Positions 46,401-55,390 of a stretch of 64,000 bases of DNA are shown here, one piece after another (the first letter of the stretch is position 1; every line of letters begins with the position of its first letter). Under the pieces are notes generated by a model. It was not told the DNA's origin, made no database searches, and saw only the letters and a program-made list of their open reading frames with translations. Position numbers and translations under genes: made by a program. This DNA comes from Acidobacteria bacterium SCN 69-37 (lineage in GTDB: Bacteria > Acidobacteriota > Vicinamibacteria > Vicinamibacterales > SCN-69-37): NCBI GenBank assembly GCA_001724025.1, contig MEDJ01000022.1, positions 180,418 to 244,417 of the forward strand. The letters run 5' to 3'.

Positions 46401-46534
46401 CGCCGGTCTTCTATCTCTACATGGAAGCCCTGTCGGCGTGGCTCCGCGGAGAACGCGCGTCCCAGTCGCTGCGGTTCGATCCGCCGGTGCACGTTCCGGC
46501 CAGCCCCGGCCCGGATCGCACGGCGGGCGCGTAG
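43397..46534 (+). CDS. RND multidrug efflux pump (HAE1, MdtB/MdtC-like)
   Basis: This 1045-residue inner-membrane proton/drug antiporter has twelve predicted membrane segments, beginning with MNLSALFIKRPVTTTLLQLS. The TM4 proton-relay Asp pair lies in GFVVDDAIVMLENI (about residue 400). The second half shows VGIIMLVGLVKKNGIMMIDF. It matches HAE1-type pumps such as MdtB/MdtC in length and motifs. It is coupled to the adaptor gene. Substrates may include bile salts, novobiocin-like drugs or plant compounds, but this cannot be read from sequence. Confidence 0.92.
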   Translation: MNLSALFIKRPVTTTLLQLSIVIFGIIGYRALAISDLPAIDFPTIQVSAALPGANPETMASAVATPLEKQFSAIAGLSSISSTSYTGSTAITLQFDLDRDIDAAAQDVQLAISRTRGLPPDMRDPPSFQKVNPADFPILFLTLSSDTLPLSAINEYGETNIAQRISTVRGVAQVNIYGAQKHAVQIDVDPRQLAARDLDMEQIATAISRNSVNRPTGTLYGPDRTLAIKTDGQLMDAEAFRPLIVSYRDGRPVRLDEVARVYDGVENDKQASWYNGARNLSISINRQPGANTVQTVDAIKAMLPAIQAQLPAALTLQVRLDRSQSIRESIHDIQLTLIFTVVLVVLVIFLFLRNVSATIIPSLALPASIVGTFAAMYLLGFSLNNLSLMALTLAVGFVVDDAIVMLENIVRHMEHGMSPLEAALKGSQEIGFTIISITLSLVAVFIPILFMGGIVGRLLHEFAVTMGVSILISGFVALTLTPMLAARFLRPPTTEHGALYLAIERVFDASRDAYGWLLHKAMVHRATTMGISLLLVGATWYCFTIVPTGFIPSQDIGQINVQTEMAQGLGFESLVAHQQAVSAIVQDDPNVQSVTSSVGGGFGGSAGNTGRMQVELKPRAERTLSADEVIEALRPKLAGIPGVRVFITNPPVINIGGRPTRAPYQFTLTGGDTDALYDGALRLEQQMQDLPGLSDVSSDLLLTNPQVDVTLDRARMAAIGLNADQVEGAMFNAFSSRQVSQIYAPNNAYQVILRVAPEYQRDASALDLVHVRTPSGQQVPLSSLTTATSGVGPLAVNHTGQLASVTISFNTRPGVSLGDAVSQVQQVATSLPASVTTSFQGAAQAFQESTRGLGIILLAAVLVIYIVLGILYESFIHPLTILSGLPAAGLGALITLLIFGVDLNIYAFVGIIMLVGLVKKNGIMMIDFAIETQRNEGKSPADAMYEACLIRFRPIMMTTMAALVGTLPIALGLGAGGESRQPLGLAVVGGLLVSQTLTLFITPVFYLYMEALSAWLRGERASQSLRFDPPVHVPASPGPDRTAGA

Positions 46535-46552
46535 CAATCGCGTCCGCGGCGT

Positions 46553-46640
46553 CCCCCCGGGGCTGAAGCCCCGGGGCTCCGAAAACATTTGTCAGCACGG
46601 CGCCCTCGATTCCCGGAGCCCCGAGGCTTCAGCCTCGGGG
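46553..46640. repeat. Pair of REP-like hairpins in opposite orientation
   Basis: CCCCGGGGCTGAAGCCCCGG with GGCTCCG (46553-46581) and the reversed CGGAGCCCCGAGGCTTCAGC with CTCGGGG (46614-46640) lie between the RND pump and the MscS gene. The two are head to head. Confidence 0.65.
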
Positions 46641-46685
46641 AACACAAGTAGCCTCATAGCCTCGGAGCCTAGTAGCCTTCTCTGG

Positions 46686-47270
46686 ATGCGCACCTACCTG
46701 CCCGTGTGGATAGAGGACCAGCTCGGCGTGATCGTCCCTGTCGGTCACGTGCTCCTGATCCTGCTGACCGCCTGGATCCTCCAACGCATCGTCCGTCGCC
46801 TCATCAAGCGGATCGGCACGCGCTACGCCCTGCCGCCCGAACTGGCCGTCGTTGCGCGCCGCGCGTCGAGTTTCGTGATTTACGGTGCGGCCCTGCTGCT
46901 CGCGCTCGAGCGGCTCGGTGTCTCGAGAGACGTGCTCTGGGGGGCGTTCACGGGCTTCGCCGCCGTCGGGGCCGTGGCGTTCTTCGCCGCGTGGAGCGTC
47001 CTGTCGAACATCTTCTGCGCGTTGCTGATCGTCACGACTCGGCCGTTCCGCCTGTTCGATTACATCGAGCTGCTCGACAGCAGCGACAAGCCGGGCTTCC
47101 GCGGCCAGGTGATCGACATCAACATCATCTACACGACGCTGCAGGACGTGCCGACGGCCGGCAACGCACCCGGCAGCGTCCTGCAGATTCCGAACAGTCT
47201 GTTCTTCCAGCGATCCGTGCGCCGCTGGCGCGGGAGCGAGATGCCCAGCCACTGGATCGAGACGATGTAG
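46686..47270 (+). CDS. Small MscS-family mechanosensitive channel
   Basis: This 194-residue protein has the MscS pore segment (RRASSFVIYGAALLLALERL, GAFTGFAAVGAVAFFAAWSV) and the adjoining beta domain start (LIVTTRPFRLFDYIELLDSS). It lacks most of the cytoplasmic vestibule of E. coli MscS (286 residues). It may be a minimal channel for small osmotic changes. It is flanked on both sides by REP-like hairpins. Confidence 0.8.
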   Translation: MRTYLPVWIEDQLGVIVPVGHVLLILLTAWILQRIVRRLIKRIGTRYALPPELAVVARRASSFVIYGAALLLALERLGVSRDVLWGAFTGFAAVGAVAFFAAWSVLSNIFCALLIVTTRPFRLFDYIELLDSSDKPGFRGQVIDINIIYTTLQDVPTAGNAPGSVLQIPNSLFFQRSVRRWRGSEMPSHWIETM

Positions 47271-47300
47271 GGATCGGCCGCGCGGCGGCGGCGATTCACA

Positions 47301-47359
47301 CGGAGCCCCGAGGCTTCAGCCTCGGGGGACGCCCCTGGGGCTGAAGCCCCAGGGCTCCG
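47301..47359. repeat. Pair of REP-like hairpins after the MscS gene
   Basis: CGGAGCCCCGAGGCTTCAGC with CTCGGGGG (47301-47328) is followed directly by the opposite-oriented CCCCTGGGGCTGAAGCCCCA with GGGCTCCG (47332-47359), repeating the pair at 46553-46640. Confidence 0.68.
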
Positions 47360-47400
47360 AGCGCAGGCCGCGGGCCGTACGGCCGCGGGCGGCGGTAAGA

Positions 47401-47422
47401 ACGTAGGCGTTCGCCCCTACGT
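47401..47422. terminator. Hairpin at the end of the APC permease gene
   Basis: ACGTAGG at 47401-47407 pairs with CCTACGT at 47416-47422, overlapping the APC stop codon. It may act as terminator or be another repeat type. Confidence 0.4.
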
Positions 47423-48724
47423 CCGGCGCCTCGCCTGCCAGACGTACACGGGAAGGCCCGCCAGCAACAAGAGGAAGCCGTAGAACACCGTGTCCTGTCC
47501 GGCACCGTAGATGGCGAACAGCGAATAGGCAAACGCGAGTGCCGCTACGATCGCGGCACCACCGGTGACACGCGAAGATCCCGGCATCAGCCAGACGGCC
47601 AGCGAGCAGAACACGTACGGGACGAGCGTGCTGAGGGTCGAGAGCAGGATGATGAACGTGAACAGGTCGACGAGACCGCGCGCGTAGTTCATCAGCACGA
47701 GCGCCGAGGCCAGCAGCCCGGCAATCAGCATCGACACGGCCGGCGTGCCGCGCGGGGACAGGCGGCCGAAGACCGCGGGAAACAGGCCGTCGGCCGCCGC
47801 GGCCATCGGCAACTGGCCGGTCACCAGCGTCCAGCCGTTCAACGCCCCGAAGCACGAGATGGCTGCGCCAATCGCCACCAACTGCGCGGCATGCGGTCCG
47901 AAGAGGATGCCGGCCCCGTCGGCGAACGGTGCCGTCGACGCCGCCAGCGCCTCGCCCGGCACGAGGCTCATCACCCCGACGGTCGACACGATGTAGACCA
48001 GGGCCACCGCGAGAGTCCCGACAATCGTGGCGCGCGGGATCGTCCGCGCCGGATCCCGCACGTGGCTCGCTGGAATGGTCGCGGTCTCGAGCCCGAGGAA
48101 CGCCCACAAGGTCAGGGTCATCGCCGCGATGCCCTGCGCGGGAACCGACGATGCCTCGGCCGCCGGCAGTGCGAACGCGGCCGGGCGGAAGTAAAAGAGG
48201 CCTCCAACGCCAACGAGCACGAGCGGCACGAGTTTCAGGATCAGCGTTGCCACCTGCAGTCGGCCGGCTTCGCGCACGCCGAGGATGTTCACCCCCACCA
48301 GCAGCCAAATGGCGATGACCGCCAGACCGGCGGCCAGCACGGGCGTGCGGACGATCGACGGGATGAAGGGATCGAGATAGCCGACGAACGCCACGGCCAG
48401 CGCCGAGAGCGTGGCGATCGATGACAGCCAGTATCCCCAGCCGACGAGGAACCCGACCGCTGGTCCGAACGCTTCACGCGTGTAGGCATACAGGCCGCCA
48501 GCCGCTGGCAGCTGCCGCGACAGTCGCGCGAAGACGAGTGCGAGCATCACCGCGCCCACGGCCGACAGCAGCCACCCGGCCAGGCTCGCGCCGCGATAGG
48601 TCGCGAGCGACGCCGGCAGCAGGAAAACGCCGGACCCGATCATGTTGCCCATGACAATCGCTACGACCGACGTGAAGCCGAGGACGCGAGGGGCCGCGGC
48701 AGGCGCGGGCGGCGACATGGGCAT
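47417..48724 (-). CDS. APC-family amino acid permease
   Basis: This 435-residue transporter has about twelve membrane segments. The first carries VVAIVMGNMIGSGVFLLPAS, the helix-breaking G(S/T)G motif of APC transporters, and later LTLWAFLGLETATIPASHV. It resembles AdiC/YjeH-type exchangers. ATG 48724 is chosen over an upstream in-frame start because the first membrane segment follows at the usual distance. It is convergent with the MscS gene. The substrate is unknown. Confidence 0.87.
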   Translation of the reverse strand: MPMSPPAPAAAPRVLGFTSVVAIVMGNMIGSGVFLLPASLATYRGASLAGWLLSAVGAVMLALVFARLSRQLPAAGGLYAYTREAFGPAVGFLVGWGYWLSSIATLSALAVAFVGYLDPFIPSIVRTPVLAAGLAVIAIWLLVGVNILGVREAGRLQVATLILKLVPLVLVGVGGLFYFRPAAFALPAAEASSVPAQGIAAMTLTLWAFLGLETATIPASHVRDPARTIPRATIVGTLAVALVYIVSTVGVMSLVPGEALAASTAPFADGAGILFGPHAAQLVAIGAAISCFGALNGWTLVTGQLPMAAAADGLFPAVFGRLSPRGTPAVSMLIAGLLASALVLMNYARGLVDLFTFIILLSTLSTLVPYVFCSLAVWLMPGSSRVTGGAAIVAALAFAYSLFAIYGAGQDTVFYGFLLLLAGLPVYVWQARRRT

Positions 48725-48775
48725 GGGCGGCCGATTGTAGAACACGACGGGCCTGCGGCGCGGCACGAGGCCTCG

Positions 48776-49609
48776 TCACTCGTGCCGGATCGCGTCCTGA
48801 CACCGCGGGCACCAGTAGGTCCGGCGGCCGCCGGTTTCGCTGCGCGATGCGATCGACGTGCCGCAGCGGAAACACGGCCTGCCGGATCGACCGTAGACCC
48901 AGAGCCGTTCACGCGGGTTCAGGCGCCCCGTTGTCACGCGCCCGCCGTGCCCGGCGCCGGCGATCGACGATTCCGCAGCGTTGAGCTGCAACAGCCGCCG
49001 CGCCCGCGCCAGCAGCGCATCGATCGCGGCGTCATCCACCTCGTCGACGGGGGTGAACGGATCGATCCGCTCGAGGAAGAGCAGCTCGCTCTTGTAGACA
49101 TTGCCGATGCCGGCCACTGCCTGCTGACTCAACAGGGCGGCCGCGATGTGCGGCGCGTCCACCGATCGCAGGCGCGTCCGAGCCTCCACCAGGTCCGGCG
49201 TCGCAGCGAGGAGATCAGGTCCGAGCGCGCGCAGCCGCGCGTGTCGTACCAGGTTCGCCGCCGCGATCAGCTCGGCATCGACGACGTCGAACGCGATCGC
49301 GATCCACTCGGGCGTCGTGATGACGATCCGCGCGCGATGTCGAGGTGCGCGCCAGCGTTCGCCGGGCCGGTAGATGTGCCAGCTGCCGTGCATGCGCAGG
49401 TGCGTCCGGAGGACCCAGCCGCCCGAGAAGGCCATCAACAGGTGTTTGCCGCGCGCCTCGACCGACTCGATGGTCCGCCCGGCGACGGGCATCCGCCTGT
49501 CGGCCACCGCCAGCGGCGACAGCTGCGTCTCGAACGCGCTGACGCGTCGTCCCTCGAGCGCTCTGGCGAGCGTGCGGGCGGTCCGGGCGAGGGTATCGCC
49601 TTCGGGCAT
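48776..49609 (-). CDS. nei: Fpg/Nei-family DNA glycosylase
   Basis: This 277-residue base-excision repair enzyme begins MPEGDT, with the catalytic Pro/Glu and the Nei-type Asp/Thr. The helix-two-turn-helix QAVAGIGNVYKSELLF is near residue 165. A C-terminal zinc finger is CFRCG then CPRCQ. MPEGD rather than MPELP points to endonuclease VIII over Fpg. It probably repairs oxidised pyrimidines. Its start lies 46 bases from the divergent PP2C gene. Confidence 0.9.
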   Translation of the reverse strand: MPEGDTLARTARTLARALEGRRVSAFETQLSPLAVADRRMPVAGRTIESVEARGKHLLMAFSGGWVLRTHLRMHGSWHIYRPGERWRAPRHRARIVITTPEWIAIAFDVVDAELIAAANLVRHARLRALGPDLLAATPDLVEARTRLRSVDAPHIAAALLSQQAVAGIGNVYKSELLFLERIDPFTPVDEVDDAAIDALLARARRLLQLNAAESSIAGAGHGGRVTTGRLNPRERLWVYGRSGRPCFRCGTSIASRSETGGRRTYWCPRCQDAIRHE

Positions 49610-49655
49610 GGATCTCCTCTTGACAGGATAGGACCTGCCGGCACCGAATCACCGG

Positions 49656-50801
49656 GTGAGCCAGGCACCCCCATCGGGCGACAGACGCGAGCCGCGGCTG
49701 CTCCACACCCTTTCGAGCGACGTGCGGCAGGTGACGGCCGACCTCAGCCTCCAAGGCGTCGCGTCGACATTCAGCGCCACGCTCGAGGATATCGAATCGT
49801 TCTACCTCGACGAGGCCAGGCGCCAGCGCATGGCCCGGATGGGCCGCGTGCGGCGGTTCATCGTCCGCGTCTTCTGGCTGGTCCGCAGCCTGCTGATGAA
49901 GCTGACGCCCGCGCGACGCATTCTGCTGGCGCTCGCGTTGCTGATGCTGATGCCGACCGTCCACATCGGCGGGAACGTCGACTTCCGGATCGACCTGCAG
50001 CACCCGCTCCTCAGCGCCATCCTCATCGTGATCGTCCTGATGCTGGAACTGAAGGACAAGCTCGTGGCGCGCAACGAGCTCGTCGCCGGCCGCGCCGTAC
50101 AGCTGGCCCTGATGCCGCCGGCCACGCCCGACGTCCCCGGCTGGGACGTGTGGCTCTACACGCAGCCCGCCAACGACGTTGGCGGCGACCTGATCGATCA
50201 CCTGCGGATCGACGATCGCCGGCACGGGATCGCCTTGGGAGACGTGGCCGGCAAGGCGCTTCCCGCGGCGCTGCTCATGGTGAAACTGCAGGCCACGCTG
50301 CGCGCGCTGGTTCCGCTGCACACTACGCTCGATACGCTGGGCGCCGGCGTCAACCGCATCCTGCACCGCGACGGTCTGCCGAACCGCTTCGCCACCCTGG
50401 TGTACCTGATCCTGACCGAGGGCGACGGGGCCGTGCGCTACCTCAACGCGGGACACCTGCCCCCGCTCGTCATGCGCCACGAGACGGGCGAGACGATCGA
50501 GGAATTGACGGGCGGCAGCATTGCGTTCGGGTTCATTGCGGAAGCGTCGTTCGTCGAGCGGCACGTGGACCTTGCGCCTGGCGACACCCTCGTCGCCGTC
50601 TCGGACGGCGTGGTCGAGGCGATGAATGGCGACGGCGACTTCTTTGGCGACGATCGCCTGCGTGCCGCGCTTGCCGCGGCCGCCGGACTGTCGTCGCAGG
50701 TACGCGGCGAGGCCGTGCTCGACGCCCTGCGGACGTTCGTCGGTCGCGCGAAACCGCACGACGACGTCTCGGTCGTGGTCGTCCGTCGACTGCCGGCGTA
50801 G
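49656..50801 (+). CDS. PP2C-type (RsbU/SpoIIE) serine phosphatase, membrane-bound
   Basis: This 381-residue protein has two membrane segments (about residues 88-130: RRILLALALLMLMPTVHIGG and LLSAILIVIVLMLELKD) before a SpoIIE/RsbU phosphatase domain. Metal-site Asp residues lie in NDVGGDLIDHL, LGDVAGKALPAALLM and VSDGVVEAMN, with KPHDDVSVVVVRR at the end. It would dephosphorylate an anti-anti-sigma protein; no partner gene is near. Start GTG 49656. Confidence 0.86.
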   Translation: MSQAPPSGDRREPRLLHTLSSDVRQVTADLSLQGVASTFSATLEDIESFYLDEARRQRMARMGRVRRFIVRVFWLVRSLLMKLTPARRILLALALLMLMPTVHIGGNVDFRIDLQHPLLSAILIVIVLMLELKDKLVARNELVAGRAVQLALMPPATPDVPGWDVWLYTQPANDVGGDLIDHLRIDDRRHGIALGDVAGKALPAALLMVKLQATLRALVPLHTTLDTLGAGVNRILHRDGLPNRFATLVYLILTEGDGAVRYLNAGHLPPLVMRHETGETIEELTGGSIAFGFIAEASFVERHVDLAPGDTLVAVSDGVVEAMNGDGDFFGDDRLRAALAAAAGLSSQVRGEAVLDALRTFVGRAKPHDDVSVVVVRRLPA

Positions 50802-50824
50802 GCCCGAGCCGATCTGCCCTCGGG

Positions 50825-53800
50825 TCAGTCCCCCGGGTGCCGGGGAATGTGCAGTCCGCCGCCGGCGCGGACGAACCCGGCGTCTTCGAGGAACGCACTG
50901 AACGGGTGCTCGTGCGAAGGCGTCCCTCCGATGCGGGTGATGACCATCGGCCACGCGAATCCGCGCGCACCGACGCCATGCGCGAAGAGCGCCTGCGCGG
51001 CCGCGCGCGCCACGCGTGTACGAAACGGCTCGTGCTCCGGCAGCACGACGGTGATGTCGCGATTCCCACGCGCTAGGTACACCGCCATCTCGCCATCGAC
51101 GATCACGACCCACGCGCCCACGATGCGCGCAAGATCGGGAGCCGGCCACGCGAGTGACGTGCCGTAGGGATTGGCGGGATCGGTTGCGGCCAGGACGTGG
51201 ACCTGCGCGTCAGGCCCGGGTTCGCGCAGCGATCGCAGAAGATCGAGCGCGCCCGGCAGCGCGAACTGCGTGGCCCCCTGCCCGGCGACGAAGTACCCTC
51301 GTCGCAGCCGGCCGGCCTCGTCCATCGCGCGCAGCGCCGGATAGATCGCGCTGAACCCGCCGGCAATGCCCTCGGTCGCGAGCGCTTCCCGCGTCAGCAC
51401 GCCGTGCCGCGCCAGCAGTTGGCGCGCCAGCGCCGCCACGTGTTCGGTCTGCGTCCTGGCCGTCCCGTCGCGACCACGCACCAGCGTCCATCGTCCTTCA
51501 GCCGCCGGCGGTACCAGACGACGTGTTCGGAACGGCACACGCACCTGACGTCGTCCCTGTTTGCCGGGCCTGTCGACGAACGCCCGCAACGGGAAGACCG
51601 TGTCGTTCGTCACGAGGCCGCGCCAGACGAGCTGCCAGAGCGTGTCCACCGTTTCGCCGGGAAATCCGCCACCCACGGCCTCGTGCAGCGGGCCGAAGAA
51701 CGACGCCCCCTCGCGATCGAGCCAGTCGACGATGGTGATTTCACGATCGGAGAGCGGAGCGGTCGATGGCGCGGGGAGCAGGGCAGCCATCTGATCGGCG
51801 AGATACAGCGCCACGCGGCCATCACGTTGTCCGAGCGGCGCGACGCCGGTCCATCGCACTTCGCCGGCGGCCACGAGCGTATCGAGCCAGTCGGGCTCGT
51901 ATCGATCGAGCCGCGCAGCGAGAATGTCCGACTCGAGGATCGACGCCGGCAGCGCCGCGCCCTGCAGTTGCTCGATGACGTCGAGCAGCGCGTCGGGACC
52001 GCGGCGCATCGATCCGATGCCGTGCCACGCCATGGCGAGCCGCGCCAGCGTCGGACCGTCAACGGCTTCGACCTCGCGGCGCAGTCGCGCCAGCGATCGC
52101 CGGCGCAGCTGTCGCAGGACGTTCACGTCCACCCACTCGCGCTGCGATCCGCCGGGCCTGAACTCGCCGTCGATGACGCGGCCGCGCGCGACGAGCGTAA
52201 CGAGCGCCGCGCGCACCGTGGTGTCCGGCAATCCGAGCCGGGACGCGACATCGGCTGGGACGAACGGCGCATGAGTGCGCGCGAAGCGCGAAACCAGATC
52301 GCCGGTCGGATCGGCGACCGGTTCGAGCAGGGCCTCTGGAATGCCTGTCGGCAACGGGACGCCGAGAGCGTCGCGATACCGCGAGGCGTCCTCGACGGCG
52401 ATGTAGTGCCACGCGCCGGCAACGGGCACGAGCAGGATGCGCCGATCGGCAAGGAGCGCCTCGATGGCTGCCGGCGCCACGCCCGGCGCGGCGCGGACGG
52501 CGATTTCGTCAGCCGTCAGGCCGCCGAGCTCGAGCAGCAGATCGTGCAGGCCATCGGCCGATCGCACCTGCTGCCCCTCGTCGAGCCGTTGCAGGTGCGC
52601 TTCGAGTGCGGCCATGTCGCCGATGTCCAGCAGATCGCGCAGTTCGGCGTCGCCGACGAGCTCGCGAAGCTGTGCCTGGTTCACCGACAGCGCCTGTGCG
52701 CGACGCTCGGCCAGCGGCGCGTCCCCGTCATAGAGGAAGTTCGCGACGTATCCGAACAGCAGGGACGCCGCGAACGGCGAAGGAGACGACGGATCGACGA
52801 CCTTCAGCGCGATCGTCCTGGTCCGAAGCTGCTGGAGCGTTTCGACGAGCGCGGGGACGTCGAAGATATCGCGCAGGCACTCGCGATAGGTCTCGAGCAG
52901 TACGGGAAACGACCCATATTTCGCGGCGACGGCCAGCAGATCCGTCGCCTTCTTACGCTGCTGCCAGAGCGGCGCGCGCATGCCGGGCCGGCGCTTCGGC
53001 AGCAGCAGGGACCGTCCCGCGTTCTCGCGGAAGCGCGCGGCAAAGAGTGCGGTCGATCCGATCTGGCGCAACACGAGCGACTCGACCTCCTCCGGGTCGG
53101 GCACCATCACCTGCGGATCGGGCGGCGTATCCACGTCCGGGAATCGCACGACGAACCCGTCATCGGCCCAGAGCGTCTCGACGTCGATCCCGAGTTCCCG
53201 CTGGATCTTCGCCGTCACGGCCATGCACCAGGGCGCGTGGATGCGGCCGCCCCTCGGCGAGAGCAGGCATACGCGCCAGTCGCCGAGCTCATCGCGCACG
53301 CGTTCGACGACAACGGTGGCGGCGTCGGGCACGGCCCCCGTGGCCGCCTGATCGCGCACGTAGCGAATCAGGTTCTCGGCCGCGCCAGGGGCGAGGTCGT
53401 GCTCGCGCGTCAGGTGCGCGAGGGCCGTGGCCTGCGGCCATTGCGCGATTCGCGTCGTCAGTGCGCCGATCTCGAGGCCGAGTTCCAGCGGACGGCCGAC
53501 GCGATCGCCCTTCCAGAACGGCATCTTGCCCGGCTGGCCCGGCGCCGGTGTGACCAGCACGCGGTCGTGCGTGATCTCCTCGATCCGCCAGCTCGATGCG
53601 CCGAGCACGAACACTTCACCGACGCGCGACTCGAAGACCATCTCCTCGTCGAGCTCGCCGACGCGGACGTTGTGCCGGCCGCTGCCGACGAGGAACACGC
53701 CGTAGAGTCCGCGATCCGGAATCGTGCCGGCGTTGGCAATGGCCAGCCGCTTCGCACCCGTCCTCGTCGTCAACATCCCGGTGGTGCGGTTCCAGGTGAG

Positions 53801-55390
53801 GCGAGGGCGCAGTTCGGCGAATTCGTCCGAGGGATAGCGGCCCGACAGCATGTCGAGCACGCCGTCGAACGCCGTGCGGCCGAGCGATGCGAACGGGGCG
53901 GCCTGGCGGACCCGATCGTAGAGCGCGTCGTCGCGGAGATCGTCCATGGCGACCGCGGCAACGATCTGCTGCGCCAGCACGTCGAGCGGGTTGCGCGGAT
54001 ACCGTGTCGCTTCCACGCGTCCCTCGTGCATCAGCTTCGCCACGGCGGCGCACGCCAGCAGATCCCCGCGAAACTTCGGAATGACGACGCCTTCGCTGAT
54101 GGCGTCGATGCGGTGTCCTGCGCGGCCGATCCGCTGCAGTCCGCTCGCCACCGACGACGGCGCCTCGATCTGGATGACGAGGTCGATGGCGCCCATGTCG
54201 ATCCCGAGCTCGAGCGACGAGGTGGCAATGAGCGCGGGCAGCGTGCCGGCTTTCAGGCGATCTTCGATCTCGACGCGCTGCTCGCGCGCGAGCGACCCGT
54301 GGTGCGAGCGCGCGATCGTCTGTCCCGCGAGTTCGTTGATCGCCGCCGCGAGTCGTTCGGCGAGGCGACGACTGTTGACGAACACCAGCGTCGAGCGGTG
54401 CCCACGGATCAGGTCCACCAGGCGCGGGTGAATCGCGGTCCAGATTGACGAGCGGTTCGTGCCGGCCGCCGGACCGCTGACCAGAGCGGGTTCGCCCAGT
54501 CTGGCCATGTCGTCGACGGGAACCTCGATGCGCAGCGCGATCGGTCGTCTGACGCCCGCGTCGACGATCGTGACGGGACGGAAGACCGGATCGGTCGACG
54601 TGCGTGCCGCAAACTCGGCGTGGAGCGCGGCCTCCGGTTGTGGGGCGTCGGTGTGCGCGTGATCCGGCCTTCGCCGGCGCGTACGGACTTTCGGCCGGGT
54701 CGCGGCGGAGGAGGTGGCGGGCGCCTCGACGCCGCCGAGGAAGCGGGCGACTTCATCCAGCGGGCGTTGTGTGGCCGACAGGCCGATACGTTGCAGGGGA
54801 TGCGGCACCAACGCCTGCAGTCGTTCGAGTGACAGGGCCAGGTGCGCCCCGCGCTTGGTCGGGACCAGCGCGTGGATCTCGTCGATGATCACCGTTTCCA
54901 GGCACGCCAGCGCCGTGCGGGCGTTCGAGGTCAGCATCAGGTAGAGCGACTCGGGCGTCGTGATCAGGATGTCCGGCGGTTGGCGTGCGAATCGCGCCCG
55001 TTCGTCGGCCGGCGTATCGCCTGTGCGGGTCCAGACGATCGGATCGGTGAACGGGACCTCCATCGCGCGCGCGGCCTGACTGATGCCGACGAGCGGCGCG
55101 CGCAGATTGCGCTCGACGTCGACGGCCAGAGCCTTCAGCGGCGAAACGTACAGCACGCGGCATCGCGCGCGGGTGGGCGGCGCCGGATCGAACATCAGGT
55201 GATTCAGGCTCGCGAGGAAGGCGGCCAGGGTCTTGCCCGAGCCCGTTGGCGCGAGGATGAGCGTCGACTGGCCGCGGGTGATGGCGGGCCATCCTGCCGT
55301 CTGAGCCGCGGTCGCCGACGGGAAGACCGACTCGAACCAGCGGCGGACCGGCGGGGCGAACGGACTCAACGGATCGCGCGAGGGGGACAC
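50825..55390 (-). CDS. lhr: Lhr-type large DEAD/DEAH helicase
   Basis: This is a 1521-residue superfamily 2 helicase. Walker A APTGSGKT is near residue 48, the DEIH box VIIDEIHALVPTKRG near 170, motif V/VI ATSSLELGIDMGAIDLVIQI then LQRIGRAGHR near 415, and a long winged-helix and Lhr-C region follows to the C-terminus. Lhr proteins act in DNA repair of crosslinks and oxidative lesions. Length equals that of full Lhr (about 1500). GTG start. It is next to the Nei gene region but transcribed separately. Confidence 0.93.
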   Translation of the reverse strand: MSPSRDPLSPFAPPVRRWFESVFPSATAAQTAGWPAITRGQSTLILAPTGSGKTLAAFLASLNHLMFDPAPPTRARCRVLYVSPLKALAVDVERNLRAPLVGISQAARAMEVPFTDPIVWTRTGDTPADERARFARQPPDILITTPESLYLMLTSNARTALACLETVIIDEIHALVPTKRGAHLALSLERLQALVPHPLQRIGLSATQRPLDEVARFLGGVEAPATSSAATRPKVRTRRRRPDHAHTDAPQPEAALHAEFAARTSTDPVFRPVTIVDAGVRRPIALRIEVPVDDMARLGEPALVSGPAAGTNRSSIWTAIHPRLVDLIRGHRSTLVFVNSRRLAERLAAAINELAGQTIARSHHGSLAREQRVEIEDRLKAGTLPALIATSSLELGIDMGAIDLVIQIEAPSSVASGLQRIGRAGHRIDAISEGVVIPKFRGDLLACAAVAKLMHEGRVEATRYPRNPLDVLAQQIVAAVAMDDLRDDALYDRVRQAAPFASLGRTAFDGVLDMLSGRYPSDEFAELRPRLTWNRTTGMLTTRTGAKRLAIANAGTIPDRGLYGVFLVGSGRHNVRVGELDEEMVFESRVGEVFVLGASSWRIEEITHDRVLVTPAPGQPGKMPFWKGDRVGRPLELGLEIGALTTRIAQWPQATALAHLTREHDLAPGAAENLIRYVRDQAATGAVPDAATVVVERVRDELGDWRVCLLSPRGGRIHAPWCMAVTAKIQRELGIDVETLWADDGFVVRFPDVDTPPDPQVMVPDPEEVESLVLRQIGSTALFAARFRENAGRSLLLPKRRPGMRAPLWQQRKKATDLLAVAAKYGSFPVLLETYRECLRDIFDVPALVETLQQLRTRTIALKVVDPSSPSPFAASLLFGYVANFLYDGDAPLAERRAQALSVNQAQLRELVGDAELRDLLDIGDMAALEAHLQRLDEGQQVRSADGLHDLLLELGGLTADEIAVRAAPGVAPAAIEALLADRRILLVPVAGAWHYIAVEDASRYRDALGVPLPTGIPEALLEPVADPTGDLVSRFARTHAPFVPADVASRLGLPDTTVRAALVTLVARGRVIDGEFRPGGSQREWVDVNVLRQLRRRSLARLRREVEAVDGPTLARLAMAWHGIGSMRRGPDALLDVIEQLQGAALPASILESDILAARLDRYEPDWLDTLVAAGEVRWTGVAPLGQRDGRVALYLADQMAALLPAPSTAPLSDREITIVDWLDREGASFFGPLHEAVGGGFPGETVDTLWQLVWRGLVTNDTVFPLRAFVDRPGKQGRRQVRVPFRTRRLVPPAAEGRWTLVRGRDGTARTQTEHVAALARQLLARHGVLTREALATEGIAGGFSAIYPALRAMDEAGRLRRGYFVAGQGATQFALPGALDLLRSLREPGPDAQVHVLAATDPANPYGTSLAWPAPDLARIVGAWVVIVDGEMAVYLARGNRDITVVLPEHEPFRTRVARAAAQALFAHGVGARGFAWPMVITRIGGTPSHEHPFSAFLEDAGFVRAGGGLHIPRHPGD

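Noticed and set aside
51197..54448. 1083-codon open frame on the plus strand
   Set aside because: It lies wholly antisense to the Lhr helicase gene, has no recognised domain, and is the usual open antisense frame of GC-rich coding DNA.
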